From contig NW_008709421.1 in assembly GCF_000327385.1 (NCBI RefSeq), positions 1,559,658 through 1,623,657 on the forward strand: DNA of 64,000 bases, read 5' to 3'. The notes under the pieces were generated by a model, which searched no databases, had not been told where the DNA came from, and worked only from the letters and a program-made list of their open reading frames with translations. This DNA comes from Lottia gigantea. Taxonomy: Eukaryota > Mollusca > Gastropoda > Lottiidae. Numbering within the stretch: the first letter of the stretch is position 1; the number at the start of each line of letters is the position of its first letter. Below are positions 12,026-26,100 of the stretch, piece by piece. Both the position numbers and the translations under genes were made by a program.

Positions 12026-15000
12026 GTTAGCTCATTATGCATGATAAGGATACAAAAGGTGTGGATCATTTTAGCACCTGAGGTTATTAATTTAAAAGTT
12101 AAAACGGTTACTTTGCCTGTAGTAATAAATACCAGTTCCCTTCAAGATAGCATTCAAGGTAGTGTAACATACGCCAATTGACTGAAGTGAATCAGTACAA
12201 TTTTAATTATTAAACGTTTTGAATGGCAAAAATACATTCTAAATAATTATATAAAATTAAAATGCGAAAGTTGACAGTTACAATTTCGTATTATAAAACA
12301 GAGTTTAATCAGTTTATTAACCCCTGTGATCTCAAATATTGTACATGCGAAGGTACATGGACTTTAGTTAAAGTTTTGTTTTAGCAACGCCATGCCGAAA
12401 ATGGCTTATTTTGACGCGGTCTGCTATCTTTGCACAAATCTTAATATGTTATATTTCGAAGAAAAATATAGCCTTTATTTTAATAAAATATATTATTAAC
12501 TCAAGACAAACATAATTATTTACTTATGTTACTCACTTTAAATATTTTGTTGAGTTTCTCCGGTGGTTTTCGATAAAAGATGGAGGCAAACTTTGATTAC
12601 AGACAACTGACACACTTCTGAATGAATGCGCCGTCTAAAACAAGTACCTTTGTTAACATGAAGACACGTGCGTAGCAAGAGAAAAGTTCTATAGCATATT
12701 TACGGATGTATTTTTATATTCAAGAGCACACATTATTTTGTCGCTTAACAAGTTAAATGCCTCGTGTCTCGTAATGAATTTAGGAAACACAATATTTAAG
12801 AACGGCTTCAATTTTCCCATAAACTCTTCCTTTTAACTTTTTTGAAATAGGACCAACCTAAAACGTGAATTTTAAAAGATATTTGTGTTTTTATTACTTT
12901 TTCCTCTGCTTTGTTAGGATATTCCATTCGTTGAGCAAAATGATTTTAACTGAACAAATATCAAAATGCACAACAAAACTCACCAACTCCTTGGTTGGAA
13001 AGAATAGAAAGAAATGGACATGGATGATAAACAATGTATATTCGTGGTAGCTGAACACTCCAAGCCTTATTATTCCTTACAGTATTCGACCGAATTAGTT
13101 GAGATGTGTCAGACTATTGCACGTTTATAAAAATGGGTGTTCAATGGAATCGTTCGATTTTCCGAATATAGAATTTGTGTAATTCTCGAATACTGTTGTT
13201 GTTCATTTAAACCACAATATAGTATTCACCACACCCAAATCATGAAATATATCAAAGGTTTACATTTTCAGTTCATATTTGGAATTTATGAAATACTTGG
13301 ATATTGGACATGGGAAACACTAGTTCCCTCATAATTAAATTGAATAATTTTATTTCTACAATTGTATTTGTTTTGTTTTTTTGTATGCAATGTTATTTCT
13401 AAGTATCTTATCTCTAACATACTGTGAGTACCTACATAAAAAATGAAACATGAAAACTTCATAATATCTGCCAAGTTGTATCCGTTTTGGAAAAACAGAT
13501 TTTGGATCAGCCTAAATGTGATTTTATTAACCGGGTTATAATAGATACAGGTATGCCTTGGCGTTTTGCATTGTAATGTCAAAGCAATAGGGAATATGGA
13601 GAATTTTTTATCATCTTGCCTCATTTCTGAAAACACATTTTCATATAATGAGTTGATGTCGCGAACAATGAACAGTCATTTATTTCTACAAAATGTCAGC
13701 TTTTAAGTATTCATTTCTCGTAAAAGACTAATTTTGCTCAGTAATTTTGTGTTGAAATGAACCGTTCTGTGATATTGTGTTTTATTATTTCTTTTCAAAG
13801 GCAATATCGTATAATACCTCTATAGTCATGGCGTTCTCGGTCTCATTTTAATAAGATAGCTCACAGTGGTCCTAATTCAGTCATTCTCTTAAACAGTTGG
13901 ACATCGTCACTAACTACTTTAGCTTGGTCCAAATCAAAGATTAACTCCATTCCTGTCAACACGGTGCGCGGAAACGACTTTAATTACCCGGCACCACACA
14001 ATGGCAGATCAGTGACGCTTTTGACTGCGAGACTTCAATATTTACTGCGTGGCTGCTCTCTCATTTTCTCCTTGTCGCTTGGCCTCCTGGGAAATAAGCA
14101 ATCAATCTTAGCTCTTAATTAATAATCGCCTTATTACGCTCATTCGATTAAAGCAAAAAGAGTTCTGTAACCGTTATCCCTTTTAACATATTGTAAGTGT
14201 CTTTATTATGAATAGAGAAACCTTTAGAATGTTATTGACTTTTGTGTTAATCATCTTATTATTGCACTTCTGGAAACAACAACAGAGCTTTGACAAATAG
14301 CAGATATTTTACATTTTCACACGCTACTTCTCACTCCAGCTACATTATTCGTCATTTAAAGATTTTCATGACAATTTATTACGACGCTTGTCGATGAAGT
14401 TATTGTAAGAATCAGAATAAAAATGCTAATTTTATTGAAGTCCTTCTCAAGATTTTATGCTCATTTCGTTAGTTTCTTGTCAAGAATAAAAAGCACTGCT
14501 TCCGTCTGTTTTTGGTTCCATTAAAACATAGCTATTCTCGTGTTTATTTCTTTCCGTTCTTTTGTTCAAATTATTTCTCGCAAATTTCGATAAATTATGC
14601 AGTATCTAAAACACTCCTTATCAAATTTGCATGAATAGAAATTCGTTGGGAAAAGCTATTATTGAGATATGCATTATTCTCATTTTTCTGACACCATGAA
14701 TAACTCGTGTTTTTCAATTTTCAGAAATCGTTGTTTTTTTTCCATAAAAAGCAAAGTGTTTCAAACTTCATTTAACGGATTGTTCATATTTCGTTTCATA
14801 AGAGCAAATTGCAAGCTGCAAAAGGCATTTCTTTGAAAACATATAATTCAAATGCGTGTATAGTATAACAGATCTTTTACGAGGGTTAGATTTACCAAAG
14901 TACACATTAAGACTTGTAAATACTGCCTACATAGATTATTGGCATTCAATTTATTCAGAAATTCAATTATTAGGATTATGTAATAATATAATAATATACT

Positions 15001-15623
15001 ATTTATTTTACACGTGTCAGAACTAGGCCCAATACACAAGGGCGTGATCCTGTCTAACATTCAGCCCATAGGGACAATATAATTAATGAATGCAGTGAAA
15101 AAACAATACCTTGATGGATAACCTGTTAAACAAATACACAAGTACATGTGTATTAAATAGACAGACTATGTTGCCGTGATCAAGTACATTACTACCAAAG
15201 ATATACAAGCCATCACAATTTAAAAATATATATATATATATACAGAAAAATACATATACACAAGTAAAGGTGTATGAGATGGACAAGTTTACGCTAACAT
15301 GATCAAGCACATAACCTGTGGGCTACCCAACCCTACTCCATAACATGTTCTTATGTTGAGTGGATAATCGACAAAATTGAAGGGCTGAGGCTTTTCCTTA
15401 TTGAAGGATCTTTTCGCTTTGGTCCTGGAGTAAGGATTGACTATTAAAACAGTAATATTATTTACTTCATATTGTAAAATTATAATTTGCATAAAACATT
15501 TCCATTCTATCTTGATATCACGTAAATTCTAATAAATTAAAACAGTTCTCCAAGATCGCTATAAATACTTACATTTATACTGTTCTGTACGTCGAAATTT
15601 GAAATAGTTGTCCGCCCGTCCGG
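12026..15623. other. No gene recognised
   Basis: The longest open frame (116 codons, 13286-13636 minus) shows no domain or composition of a real protein. A non-repetitive, less A+T-rich patch at 13890-14130, with TAATTA-type homeodomain cores, could be a conserved non-coding element. A short TA microsatellite lies near 15221-15241. Confidence 0.5.
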
Positions 15624-17702
15624 AATTAAGTTTTGAGGAAAGAATTAACTCACACCTGACTTTCCAATTTTTGAGGAAAGAATGAACTCAGACCAGACTT
15701 ACTAAGTTTTGAGGAAAGAATTAACTCAGACCAGACTTACTAAGTTTTGAGGAAAGAATTTACTCAGACCTGACTTAGTGAGTGTAGAGAACCAAAAATG
15801 ACACAGATTTAACTTAGTAGGTTTTGAGGAAAGAAATTACTCAGACCCGACTTAGTAGGTTTTGAGGTAAGAATTTACTCAGACCTGACTTAGTAGGTTT
15901 TGAGGAAAGAAATTACTCAGATCTGACTTAGTAGGGTTTGAGGTAAGAATACACTCAGACCTGACGTAGTAAGTTTTGAGGAAAGAAATTACTCAGACCC
16001 AACTTAGTAGGTTTTGAGGTAAGAATTTACTCAGACCTGACTTAGTAGGTTTTGAGGAAAGAAATTACTCAGATCTGACGTAGTAAGTTTTGAGGAAAGA
16101 AATTACTCAGACCAGACTTAGTAGGTATTGAGGAAAGAATTAACTCAGACCTGACTAACTAAGTTTTGAGGAAAGTATTAACTCAGACCTGAATTACTAA
16201 GTTTTGATGAAAGAATAAACTCAGACCTGACTTACTAAGTTTTGAGGAATGAATTAACTCAGACCTGACTTACTAAGTTTTGAGGAAAGTATTAACTCAG
16301 ACCTGACTTACTAAGTTTTGAGGAAAGAATTAACTCAGACCTGATTTACTAAGTTTTGAGGAATGAATTAACTCAGACCTGACTTAATAAGTTTTGAGGA
16401 AAGAATTTACTCAGACCTGAATTACTAAGTTTTGAGGAGAGTATTTACTCAGACCTGACTTACTAAGTTTTGAGGAAAGTATTTACTCAGACCTGATTTA
16501 CTAAGTTTTGAGGAATGAATTAACTCAGACCTGACTTACTAAGTTTTGAGGAAAGTATTAACTCAGACCTGACTTACTAAGTTTTGAGGAAAGTATTTAC
16601 TCAGACCTGATTTACTAAGTTTTGAGGAATGAATTAACTCAGACCTGACTTAATAAGTTTTGAGGAAAGAATTTACTCAGACCTGAATTACTAAGTTTTG
16701 AGGAGAGTATTTTCTCAGACCAGACTTACTAAGTTTTGAGGAAAGTATTTTCTCAGACCAGACTTACTAAGTTTTGAGGAAAGTATTAACTCAGACCTGA
16801 CTTAATAAGTTTTGAGGAAATAATTAACTCAGATCTGACTTACTAAGTTTTGAGGAAAGAATTAACTCAGAACAGACTTACTAAGTTTTGAGGAAAGAAT
16901 TTACTCAGACCAGACTTACTAAGTTTTGAGGAAAGAATTAACTCAGACCTGACTTAATAAGTTTTGAGGAAAGAATTAACTCAGACCTGATTTACTAAGT
17001 TTTGAGGAATGAATTAACTCAGACCTGACTTAATAAGTTTTGAGGAAAGAATTTACTCAGACCTGAATTACTAAGTTTTGAGGAGAGTATTAACTCAGAC
17101 CTGAATTACTAAGTTTTGATGAAAGAATAAACTCAGACCTGACTTACTAAGTTTTGAGGAATGAATTAACTCAGACCTGACTTACTAAGTTTTGAGGAAA
17201 GTATTAACTCAGACCTGACTTACTAAGTTTTGAGGAAAGTATTAACTCAGACCTGACTTAATAAGTTTTGAGGAAATAATTAACTCAGATCTGACTTACT
17301 AAGTTTTGAGGAAAGTATTTTCTCAGACCAGACTTACTAAGTTTTGAGGAAAGTATAACTCAGACCTGACTTACTAAGTTTTGAGGAAAGAATTAACTCA
17401 GACCTGACTTACTAAGTTTTGAGGAAAGAATTTACTTAGACCAGACTTACAAAGTTTTGAGGAAAGTATTTTCTCAGACCAGACTTACTAAGTTTTGAGG
17501 AAAGTATAACTCAGACCTGACTTAATAAGTTTTGAGGAAATAATTAACTCAGACCTGATTTACTAAGGTTTGAGGAAAGTATTTACTCCGACCAGACTTA
17601 GTAGGTTTTGAGGAAAGAATTTTTTCAGACCTCAGGTGCAATAGAAAAAATTCACTCAGACTCCACTTGTTAATTTTAGAGGAAATAATTTAGAAAGACC
17701 TT
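15624..17702 (+). repeat. 38 bp minisatellite array (~53 units)
   Basis: Tandem units of 38 bp, consensus AGTTTTGAGGAAAGAATTAA followed by CTCAGACCTGACTTACTA. The first ~500 bp use a TTAGTAGG variant, the rest TTACTAAG. Edges are degraded (15780-15820 and after 17640), as expected for an array that homogenises in the middle. A variant block (GAGGAATG unit, then TTAATAAG, then GAGGAGAG) recurs at 16345, 16611 and 16991, i.e. 7 and 10 units apart. 38 is not a multiple of three and stops occur in all frames, so it is not coding. It lies 1.9 kb beyond the ETS-gene stop codon. Confidence 0.95.
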
Positions 17703-19619
17703 GCTTTTGGCGTGGCGATTAAACACACATGTTTTAGTTTTAGGGAGAACTATACACAATTCTAAGTATTCAACCCATATCAGGGTAGAGGGAAGGAAGC
17801 GGCACTACTTTTGTATGGCGTATTATATACCATTATAGTTTCGGATGTTGAGAAATATCTTCACGGACAAGGTAATATCCGAAAAACAGAAAGCTTAATT
17901 TTTAGATCTTTAATATGTTTTTTTTATAATTTACAATAAATATAGCACATCTTATTTAGGAATAAATACAAACATAAATATCTATATATAATTTACAAAG
18001 ATATTATACAATATGCAATAAATAGAATTTATATAATATTTGTATGTACAGGACTAGATTTGAATAGGTTTTTAATCACATTTTTTTTATACATAATAAT
18101 ATTAATCATATTTTCAGTACTCTTCACAATGATTTCTAAGGACTTGACCTTGTATCATCTAATTTATATTTGGCTCAGTAAGAACTAAAAAAAATCAAAC
18201 AGACGAAACAAGAGCACTAGATAGATCCTACAGGGATGTATCAAATCAACAGCTCGTTCGGTGTTTTACTCCGATGGTTTGGAATTCAAACACACAAATT
18301 GACAGATAATTGCTATATCCAAATAAAACCCGAATTTGTGATGAATTATTATGTATGTAAGATCTCTTATCCAGGTGAATTTCAGTTATTTTGTTTTCTG
18401 ACCAAAAGTTACCATTCGAAAATCTTTTGAGATTTTCACACAATTTTATATATCTATGATAAACCTACATAACCAATGGTACATCATTTTAAAGTTCAGG
18501 CGTTATTGAATTAAATGACACTCAATGTATGAACATAATTACAAAAAGAGCAAAAGAAAATTAAAACGAATCAACTTAATCCAAACCTCCCGTTTATTCC
18601 CCACAGAATACAAACCAAAACCAAAATTTGAATATTTTGCACCATACGTACGACCAAAGAAATACTTAATTACATTATAGGTATTATGCATTGTAATATC
18701 TTTAATAAGAAGTGACATTAAATAATCTGTTATCCTATTAATGGTTTTAGACTGAAGCGAAAACTATTGAGGAATTTCTTATCAGGAATCGTAAGAGAAC
18801 CGCAATTTCTAAGGACTAATGAAAAATGAAGTTTTAATAATGTATTTATTGGGTTAGAAGGTTGAATAATAACTCAACTTATTACTGTTATAATATTCCA
18901 CTTGCTTTCTACTTCAAAATGATTTATAACATCCAAATGATGAGTGTCGTAATTCTGATCCGAGTTGTAGAGGTTTGATTCGTTAACCTCCTGAGGCATT
19001 AGTCATCTTCATACGACGATCTTATATCAAACATACATCAATTAAGAATCTCTCGCTTATTTAGAAACGACATCGATGCTTTGGTCATAACATTACCAAC
19101 AATCATGGCATCAAGGCACTTTACGATCTCTGCGATAATTGTCTCGGTTCCATGTTTGAACACAGAAGTCGGCTAACTTGATAGGAAATCCAATTTACTT
19201 GGCGTCAGATAGCTTGAAGGATTTGACTGAATACATCGTGAGACAAAATTAATTGTGGAATATTTTTCTTGTCCCTTCCTTCCGCTAGCTAAGATACATA
19301 TCAGCAATGAAACTCTTTAAAAGGCGGAGATAGAAAAATCGGTATTGATCCACCATTTGAAATCTGTCCCTGTCGAGGAACATTTCCTTCCATTAATTTT
19401 ACCGACCTTAGATGATTCAATTTGTTTTAGAGATAAGCGACCAACTCGATTAAAGGCTCGTATAACTTTAAATTCAGTTTTCGGCACACGACTCCATATA
19501 TCAATAATATCACAAGAAAGATCTCGAGTTCCTCTCTCTTCACTCGATTCACAATTTTCAATCACACGCCTTTTCTTTTCTTGAATAGATTAACAAACAA
19601 GTTCGTCCGGCTAGAATCT
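17703..19619 (-). other. ETS-gene 3' UTR and downstream flank
   Basis: Downstream of the TGA at 19620. No coding content on either strand. The extent of the UTR is not defined by sequence. Confidence 0.5.
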
Positions 19620-20152
19620 TCATGAATAGTAGGCGCCTAAATGCGAGGTCATGTGGCCATGGTGATGAGACATGGCGTGATTTGGGATGTTGTGATACAG
19701 GTTTGCACTGCTGGCAGACGACCAGTAACTTGAAGGCGAAGCAAAAAGTCCAGAGGTAGATGAGGGCATAGGTGGATGTGTATTCATAAAATTTAATTTT
19801 GGGTTATGGTAATGTGAGGACATAAAGAAGTCCTGTTGATATTTGTAAGCAGTTGGGTCGCTAGCTTGTGGCTGCATGGCTTGAGCAAGTCCTGCGAAAT
19901 CAAATTTATACGCGTAACGTTTTCCATGTACTTTGGTCATAATGTTTTTATCGTAGTAATATCTGAGAGCACGACTAAGTTTATCGTAGTTCATATTGGG
20001 TTTGCTCTTTCTTTCTCCCCATCGTCGAGCCACTTCATCTGGGTCACTAAGTTTGAATTCACCATTGGTTCCTTCCCAGGTAATGTAAGCTGAATTTGAG
20101 CTATCGGATAGTAATTCCAGTAAAAATTGCCATAACTGAATTTGACCACTGC
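19620..20152 (-). CDS. ERG: ERG/FLI1 last coding exon: ETS DNA-binding domain and C-terminus
   Basis: This 533 bp exon follows an acceptor reading tttttcag and opens in phase 1 (GC completes a Gly codon). It encodes 177 residues to the TGA at 19620-19622. ETS-domain residues run from about 4 to 87 of the exon product. The two recognition-helix arginines (SRALR) and the tyrosine triplet YYY are intact. After the domain comes a Tyr/His/Ser/Pro-rich tail ([24 protein letters not shown]), collinear with the transactivation tail of ERG/FLI1 including its AsnPhe and ProHisPro neighbourhood. No disruption is visible. Confidence 0.97.
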
Positions 20153-23100
20153 CTGAAAAATATAATTATCACTTGTATGGTGAATTTTGCCATTAACAAT
20201 TTGAATGATCCAGGTGAGCTATTCATAATTTACTTTCAGACGTTTTGGTCTGTTATTTATTTGTCTTTCCTATAATTTGGATTTAGATATGGTTTGGACA
20301 AACGAATCGATTTTTATTCCTATCTGATACACGTGACACATTGTGTATTTATTCAAAATATTTGTTAAGATTTAAACTTTATTACTCTGACAAATTATAA
20401 TGTGTTTGAATTCGGGGCAATTTGACATATTTCAATTCCCAATTCTCCGGTATCTGTGTTCGTTAACGTTATAAAACTGAGCACAGCGTGTAGTTTGTCG
20501 GCTAGCTAACGATTGAACCGACTATTCTTTGCGAATTATTCTTTGGTCAAAAACACAGAGAGCAAATACGAAAAACATTGTAACTACTCTGATCTTTTCG
20601 TGTCTGGATATTGACAGGTGCAGAATTTTCAGTGAACCAAAGAAACAACTTCTAATCAAACAGACGGGTTCTGTGAGTCGAAGTCTGTAAGTAGATTAAG
20701 GTTTGTTGAAGGATCGCATGATAAGACTGACTGAAACATATAAAATCGTTTAATATCGTATAACCTAATATTTGTAACAAACTAAATAGCGAACAAAGAT
20801 AAGGATTGTACATGGTTCGTGCAGCTAAATAGTTATTGCGTGCAGAAAGGCACTAACCCTCTCGTTCCATTCTTAGATAATTTGTAATGGACAATAAGCC
20901 CAAATTAAACACTTAAATATCGTAATCAGAGAGTAAATTACAGTTTTCAATGTGTTGTCTGAAAAATTGTTATTAATGGCTTAAATATAACACTTGTGAA
21001 TAAAGGCGTTTATCGAATCATCGTTTTGATGTCTTCTTAATTAAACTTTATTAAATATTTTAGTCGTTGGAGACAACTTTATTAATATAAATTTTCTCTG
21101 CATCAATCTCTTTTTTTTACAAATAGATCTTCCGGGGCCTGGCTTCGCAAGTATCTTAAGATATGTCTGAAGATATTTCTAAGGACACATTTTATGACTA
21201 TCTTACGACTATGATCTGTCATATGACCATCATAAGACACGTCTTAGTCATAAGATACTTTCGAAAACCAAGCCCCTGTTCTGTATGTCAAATATTTATA
21301 GACTAATGTAAACATAGACGAATGCATACACCAATACTAGGTGAAATTTTATTACATTTAAAAAAATAATAAAATCTATTTAAAAATAGTGGCTCATAAA
21401 AGAAATACAGAATAAAATCCTACATAGGCCTCATATTGTATTAATTGTTCTACAGATTAAAATAACATGGTGCTAAGTAACTGAAAGGTACTTTAAAAGA
21501 AATCAATGTCAACATCCTTGTTTTTCAATGTTGAAGAGTAATATTCACTATGTGGTGATGGCTCTTATAAGGAAACAATAGTTAATGGAAATATGTGCTT
21601 AGACAATCAATATTAGTAATTTCAAAAATACAAATTCTACTTATTCGTTCAGATTTTGAGTTGAACTAACACTTGCAAGAATACGTTTATTTTTTCATTT
21701 ACTCTATTCACATTAGTACGTTTGTGTTTAATTCAAATATTAATTCTATCAAAAACACGAAAGAAAGATATGGAATCATACATATGTAGATTCATCGAAA
21801 GGTTAACTCAGGTTATATGTTTACTTTAAAATTACGGTGGTTTTTTTTTCAGCTATGTCTATAGTTGAAGATTTTTCCATGAGGAATTTCCTCTCCTTTG
21901 TTATTCAGGAGAAATTGCGGACAGACAGACTTTAATGACAGTATACGCCCCGTGTGGGTGTTTAAAGATGAAAAAAATCAACGAAAATATCGATGAAATT
22001 TCGAAAAACCAGTAAAATTTGATTATTTTCACTAATAGGACACTTTTATCTTCCTGATCAGAAGATGTACTTAAGTGTGATTTATGCATATGCCAATGTT
22101 CCAAAACCTTGTAAATACAAAAATGCAAATAATTGCCAATGGAAGATCAATTATCACTAATATTTGAAAATTGATTTGACTTAATTACTTAATCGCGCTA
22201 AGGTATAACTATTTTTTTGTTAAAGCCAAACGTGATCTAGGTGATTTTAGAATTATTTATTCGCAGACAGTCTTGTGTAACTTTTGAACATGAAAATGTT
22301 GCGGGTTATTGTGATGTACAATCTGGCCTCAGAGAAAACAATATTAAAGTCTCATTCATTGTTCTGCTCATAATAATACGCTGATGTTGAAAATAAGTGG
22401 AGTATTGATGTTCCAATGATATTGGCATGAAGTTTGATTAATTGAAAAAGCGTAAATAATATGAAACAATATTAAATATTATAAATAATCTCAATCTCTT
22501 TATTATAACAGTTAATAGTGTTTTTATTGGCACTATCAAACCATCGCGTCTCTATTCATCGATATTTTTAGTTGTCCTGGGAATTAAAGATTCTTTGCCA
22601 TTTTATTTAGCCTCTATTGCACATTAAATCGTTGAAAATGTTATAAATTTCGACAATTTAATAACGTGTTCAAAGTAATGCTGATAAAAGATTATCTTCT
22701 TGTAAATATTTTTATTTCTTAATTTTTATTTTATTTTTGTCAAGTAATTCTATGAATTCGGTGTTAAACAGGGGAAACTGGCTTGAGTTGAAAAAATCAT
22801 CCCCTTTAAAGTTAGGCAAAAAGAAAGAAAAATAAATCCAAACTAAACAACAATCATTTTATTAAGCCTAAAAAACTTCATTATCCGAACAAAACTCTCA
22901 GTCAGCGGATATGAAAAGTTATAAAGAATCAGATGATTACGGCACTGACTTCATTTAAAGCTCACAAGATATTAATATTGTGCTAGGAGGCTTATTAATG
23001 ATCCGCCGTCACACAGATTGCAGATAATTTACCACGAAAGACACTTTATTAAACCGTTGATTGAACCACAGTTTGATGTGCCAACATTTTGTTTTACATT

Positions 23101-26100
23101 ATATTATAAAATTTGAAATTTAATACGAAAGCAAATCGTTCTACCCCTATATTGTGGTATGCCATTAAAAAGCGAAGTGTGCCGACTAAATGAAAGTGTT
23201 ATTATTTATAAGATCTAGTGAATACTATTACATGGGGGTCACGTCAATCATTTAACCAGTATTTTCACAACACCGTATGACTTGACACGAGATATTGCAA
23301 TATTTGTCATTATGAAATCTTTTTATATTTCAGCCTTGGTCAATCAATGTTAAATTTTATTTGGTCAGTATTAGCGTACTAGCTCATTCAGCCTTCAAAA
23401 GCTATCTCTTTAAGTTTGTATAATATAGACTATATATATAAGTATCTTTATTTATTTTGTTGTTGTTTGACTTTAGTTGACGATAGTCGTCAGTGCTGAT
23501 TGGAATGGCATACCTTCTCTTCACAGCCTTGTATTTCATTCAACAAACGCTTAGCATTAAGGCCAGTTTGAATTTTAAATTACCTGATTTATCAAACCGC
23601 GGTAACAATAAACCAATAATTGGCTCTATGAACAACTCAATTGCAAAAACCAGCATTATGTGAAAATAGTGAGCATAATATTTATTGAAAAACTACCGTG
23701 ATATATTTCAGTTTATCCTGTACGCCTTATAAAAAATTAATATAACAATAAGATGGAAGTTGGGAATCCTTAATTCAGTACAAATAAAATATTGTTTTGA
23801 AATGATATTTACCTTGCGGCCTCCAGGGTGTATTTGAAGAATCCAAAGTAGATTTTCCTAAAGATTGTAAAGGATTTGGATGGTAACCTAAAATGAAAAG
23901 AAACATCCATCATTATCAAAATATTATACGGAAAAATAAACTAAATAGCCTCTTATTCTTACAATGTGGATGATATTTCCCTTGAAATTCTGCATGAAAA
24001 TATAAGAAATATAAATTTGCAGAATTTTTTTTTAATGGAGATGTAAAACTATCCGAATTTAAATGGATTTGGATTTGGATTCTGGCATTTTTTTGTCTTT
24101 GGTATAATATGATTGACTACACAGATATACAATCTAGTTTTAAGTATTTCCGTCACAATAACATTGAAAATATTCTAATAGTGACTCTGTAAGATATTGT
24201 GTTTTAAGCCCTTTTCTAGTGATTTGTCTTGAAATTGCTGGTTAATTTGCTATAGGTTTGCATCCTTCGTTTTCATTTCATTTTGTGCTTTACATGACAT
24301 GAATTGCAAAACTCTTGTAAGTTTTCTCTTGGTTAAGATTATGCATTCAATCCCTACACTTTGGCATTCATTAAGACTATTGTAATATCAATATCAGTTA
24401 TTGGCGAAAGAGTCAATCTTAAAATCGTTAAGGTCAGTATCAAATCGTTTCTCTTCTTAATCCCTTAAAATAATAACATAGAGCTCAATATCGGCAAACA
24501 CTATCTGACCCTTAACATTATTGACACTTTGGGGGCCGGGGGCAAAAAAGTCTAGGTCACTAGCAAGGTCACTTTAATACATGTCACTATTAGAAATTAG
24601 GCTTCTATTTAGTTCATTCACAGCAGATAATTACCGTGTTGAGTTAAGATATGCGCGTCAAGTCATTCTTTGACGACAACGTGAAATCGCTACTACGATT
24701 TGCTTATTTCGCATGAGCAATTTTACAGAATTGAATATATTTTATAGGGGTGTAAACAGAACAGCCTAATGTCCTTATTAATGCCTCTCTTTACGAAAGG
24801 CGCGTGCCAGACACGTGAGCGAACACTTTAAATGACAGTATTTGGGAGAAAATTTACGAGGTTTTGACACATTGTGAAATGTACTATGAGGCTTTTAATG
24901 GTCGTTAGGCTCTATGATACATATCGTTCACTTAAAGTGGGTTTTGATTAACGAGATTTTGAAATAAAGAGAAATATGACAGTTAGGAAGCGTTTTCATA
25001 ATTGTTTAAAGTAAATGTATACTCATTGACAGAGGATTAGTTTAAGAGCTGCTACTCGTGGAATATGATTACCTATTCATAAATCGAAAATAAAGGATAT
25101 GATATTTTAGTTTAAAAATTAATTAAAATTGAAATCGAAGCCACCAATATTCTATGACATTTCTAACATACTAAAAAATCACACAAATCTCTACATTGTT
25201 AAAATATATAGCTCATTTTCAGCCGGTTGACAAAATTAAAACCAATAAAATTACAAACAGTAATATTCAGTATATTCATATTTCTTTAACAAACGTCTAC
25301 CAAAAATATTCAGAGCAAGTCCGGCTAACATTTTTGTTTGTTATGTTAAGATAGAGTTAAATCTGATCCTTGACAAGTGCAGAAATCACACGAGAACAAA
25401 ATAATGGGATTATATTTTTTTTTTAAATTATATATATTTTACACATTTTATGTCCTTATATTTTTTTCTTCGAAAACAATTTCAATTACTCGTATTTGAT
25501 ACTTTTCGCACAAGATTTTTAATATTGAAATTGTTAGTCTTCCCTCAATAAAAAAAAATCATCAGCATTTTCGCCGTTTGTGAAAGTGGAAATGTGGATT
25601 TCAGCTTTAGTTTTTCTCGTACAAAGTAAGCGTTAGTATTGTCACCAGTGTAGACCTCATTAATGGTTAGTAGTAGTGAAAATTCATTTTAAAACTTTTG
25701 ATTCAATTTATTAAAACTTTTAAATATGCTTAAACGGTTTGATTCTGTTATCATAAATAATAAGATACATTGTTATGGAAATTCTCATATATTATTTCAC
25801 ACTAACGATCAATTCTTATGGTATAATAATTAGATTGAAGGCTTAGAGAAGATTTAATGAATATTTGAACACCAACAAAAACTCATTAAACAAAGCGACT
25901 AATTGGCACCATATCATGAATGCGACTATTTTCGTAATATATGTATAAATATTCCAAGCTATATCGTTTGCTCAGGAAATGTATATATTTATTTTGATTA
26001 AATTTGATTATATCGCTGAGTCCTGGCAAAAACCTCATTTTCTTTTGTATATCATATGACTTGACCAAAATTTCAGTCTTAAAATTCCAACCAGTCAAAA

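Larger units (their letters stand above)
20153..23812 (-). other. ERG/FLI1 intron before the ETS exon
   Basis: A 3.66 kb GT-AG intron, A+T-rich. It contains a small inverted-repeat element at 21134-21276 and a short right-end relic of the main repeat family near 21893-21966. A less A+T-rich stretch at 22870-23050 includes a near-palindrome (CACAA...TTGTG, 22966-22983). No coding potential seen. Confidence 0.7.

Noticed and set aside
13286-13636. 116-codon open frame on the minus strand
   Set aside because: No domain, low-complexity A+T-driven composition, no splice context; a chance frame.
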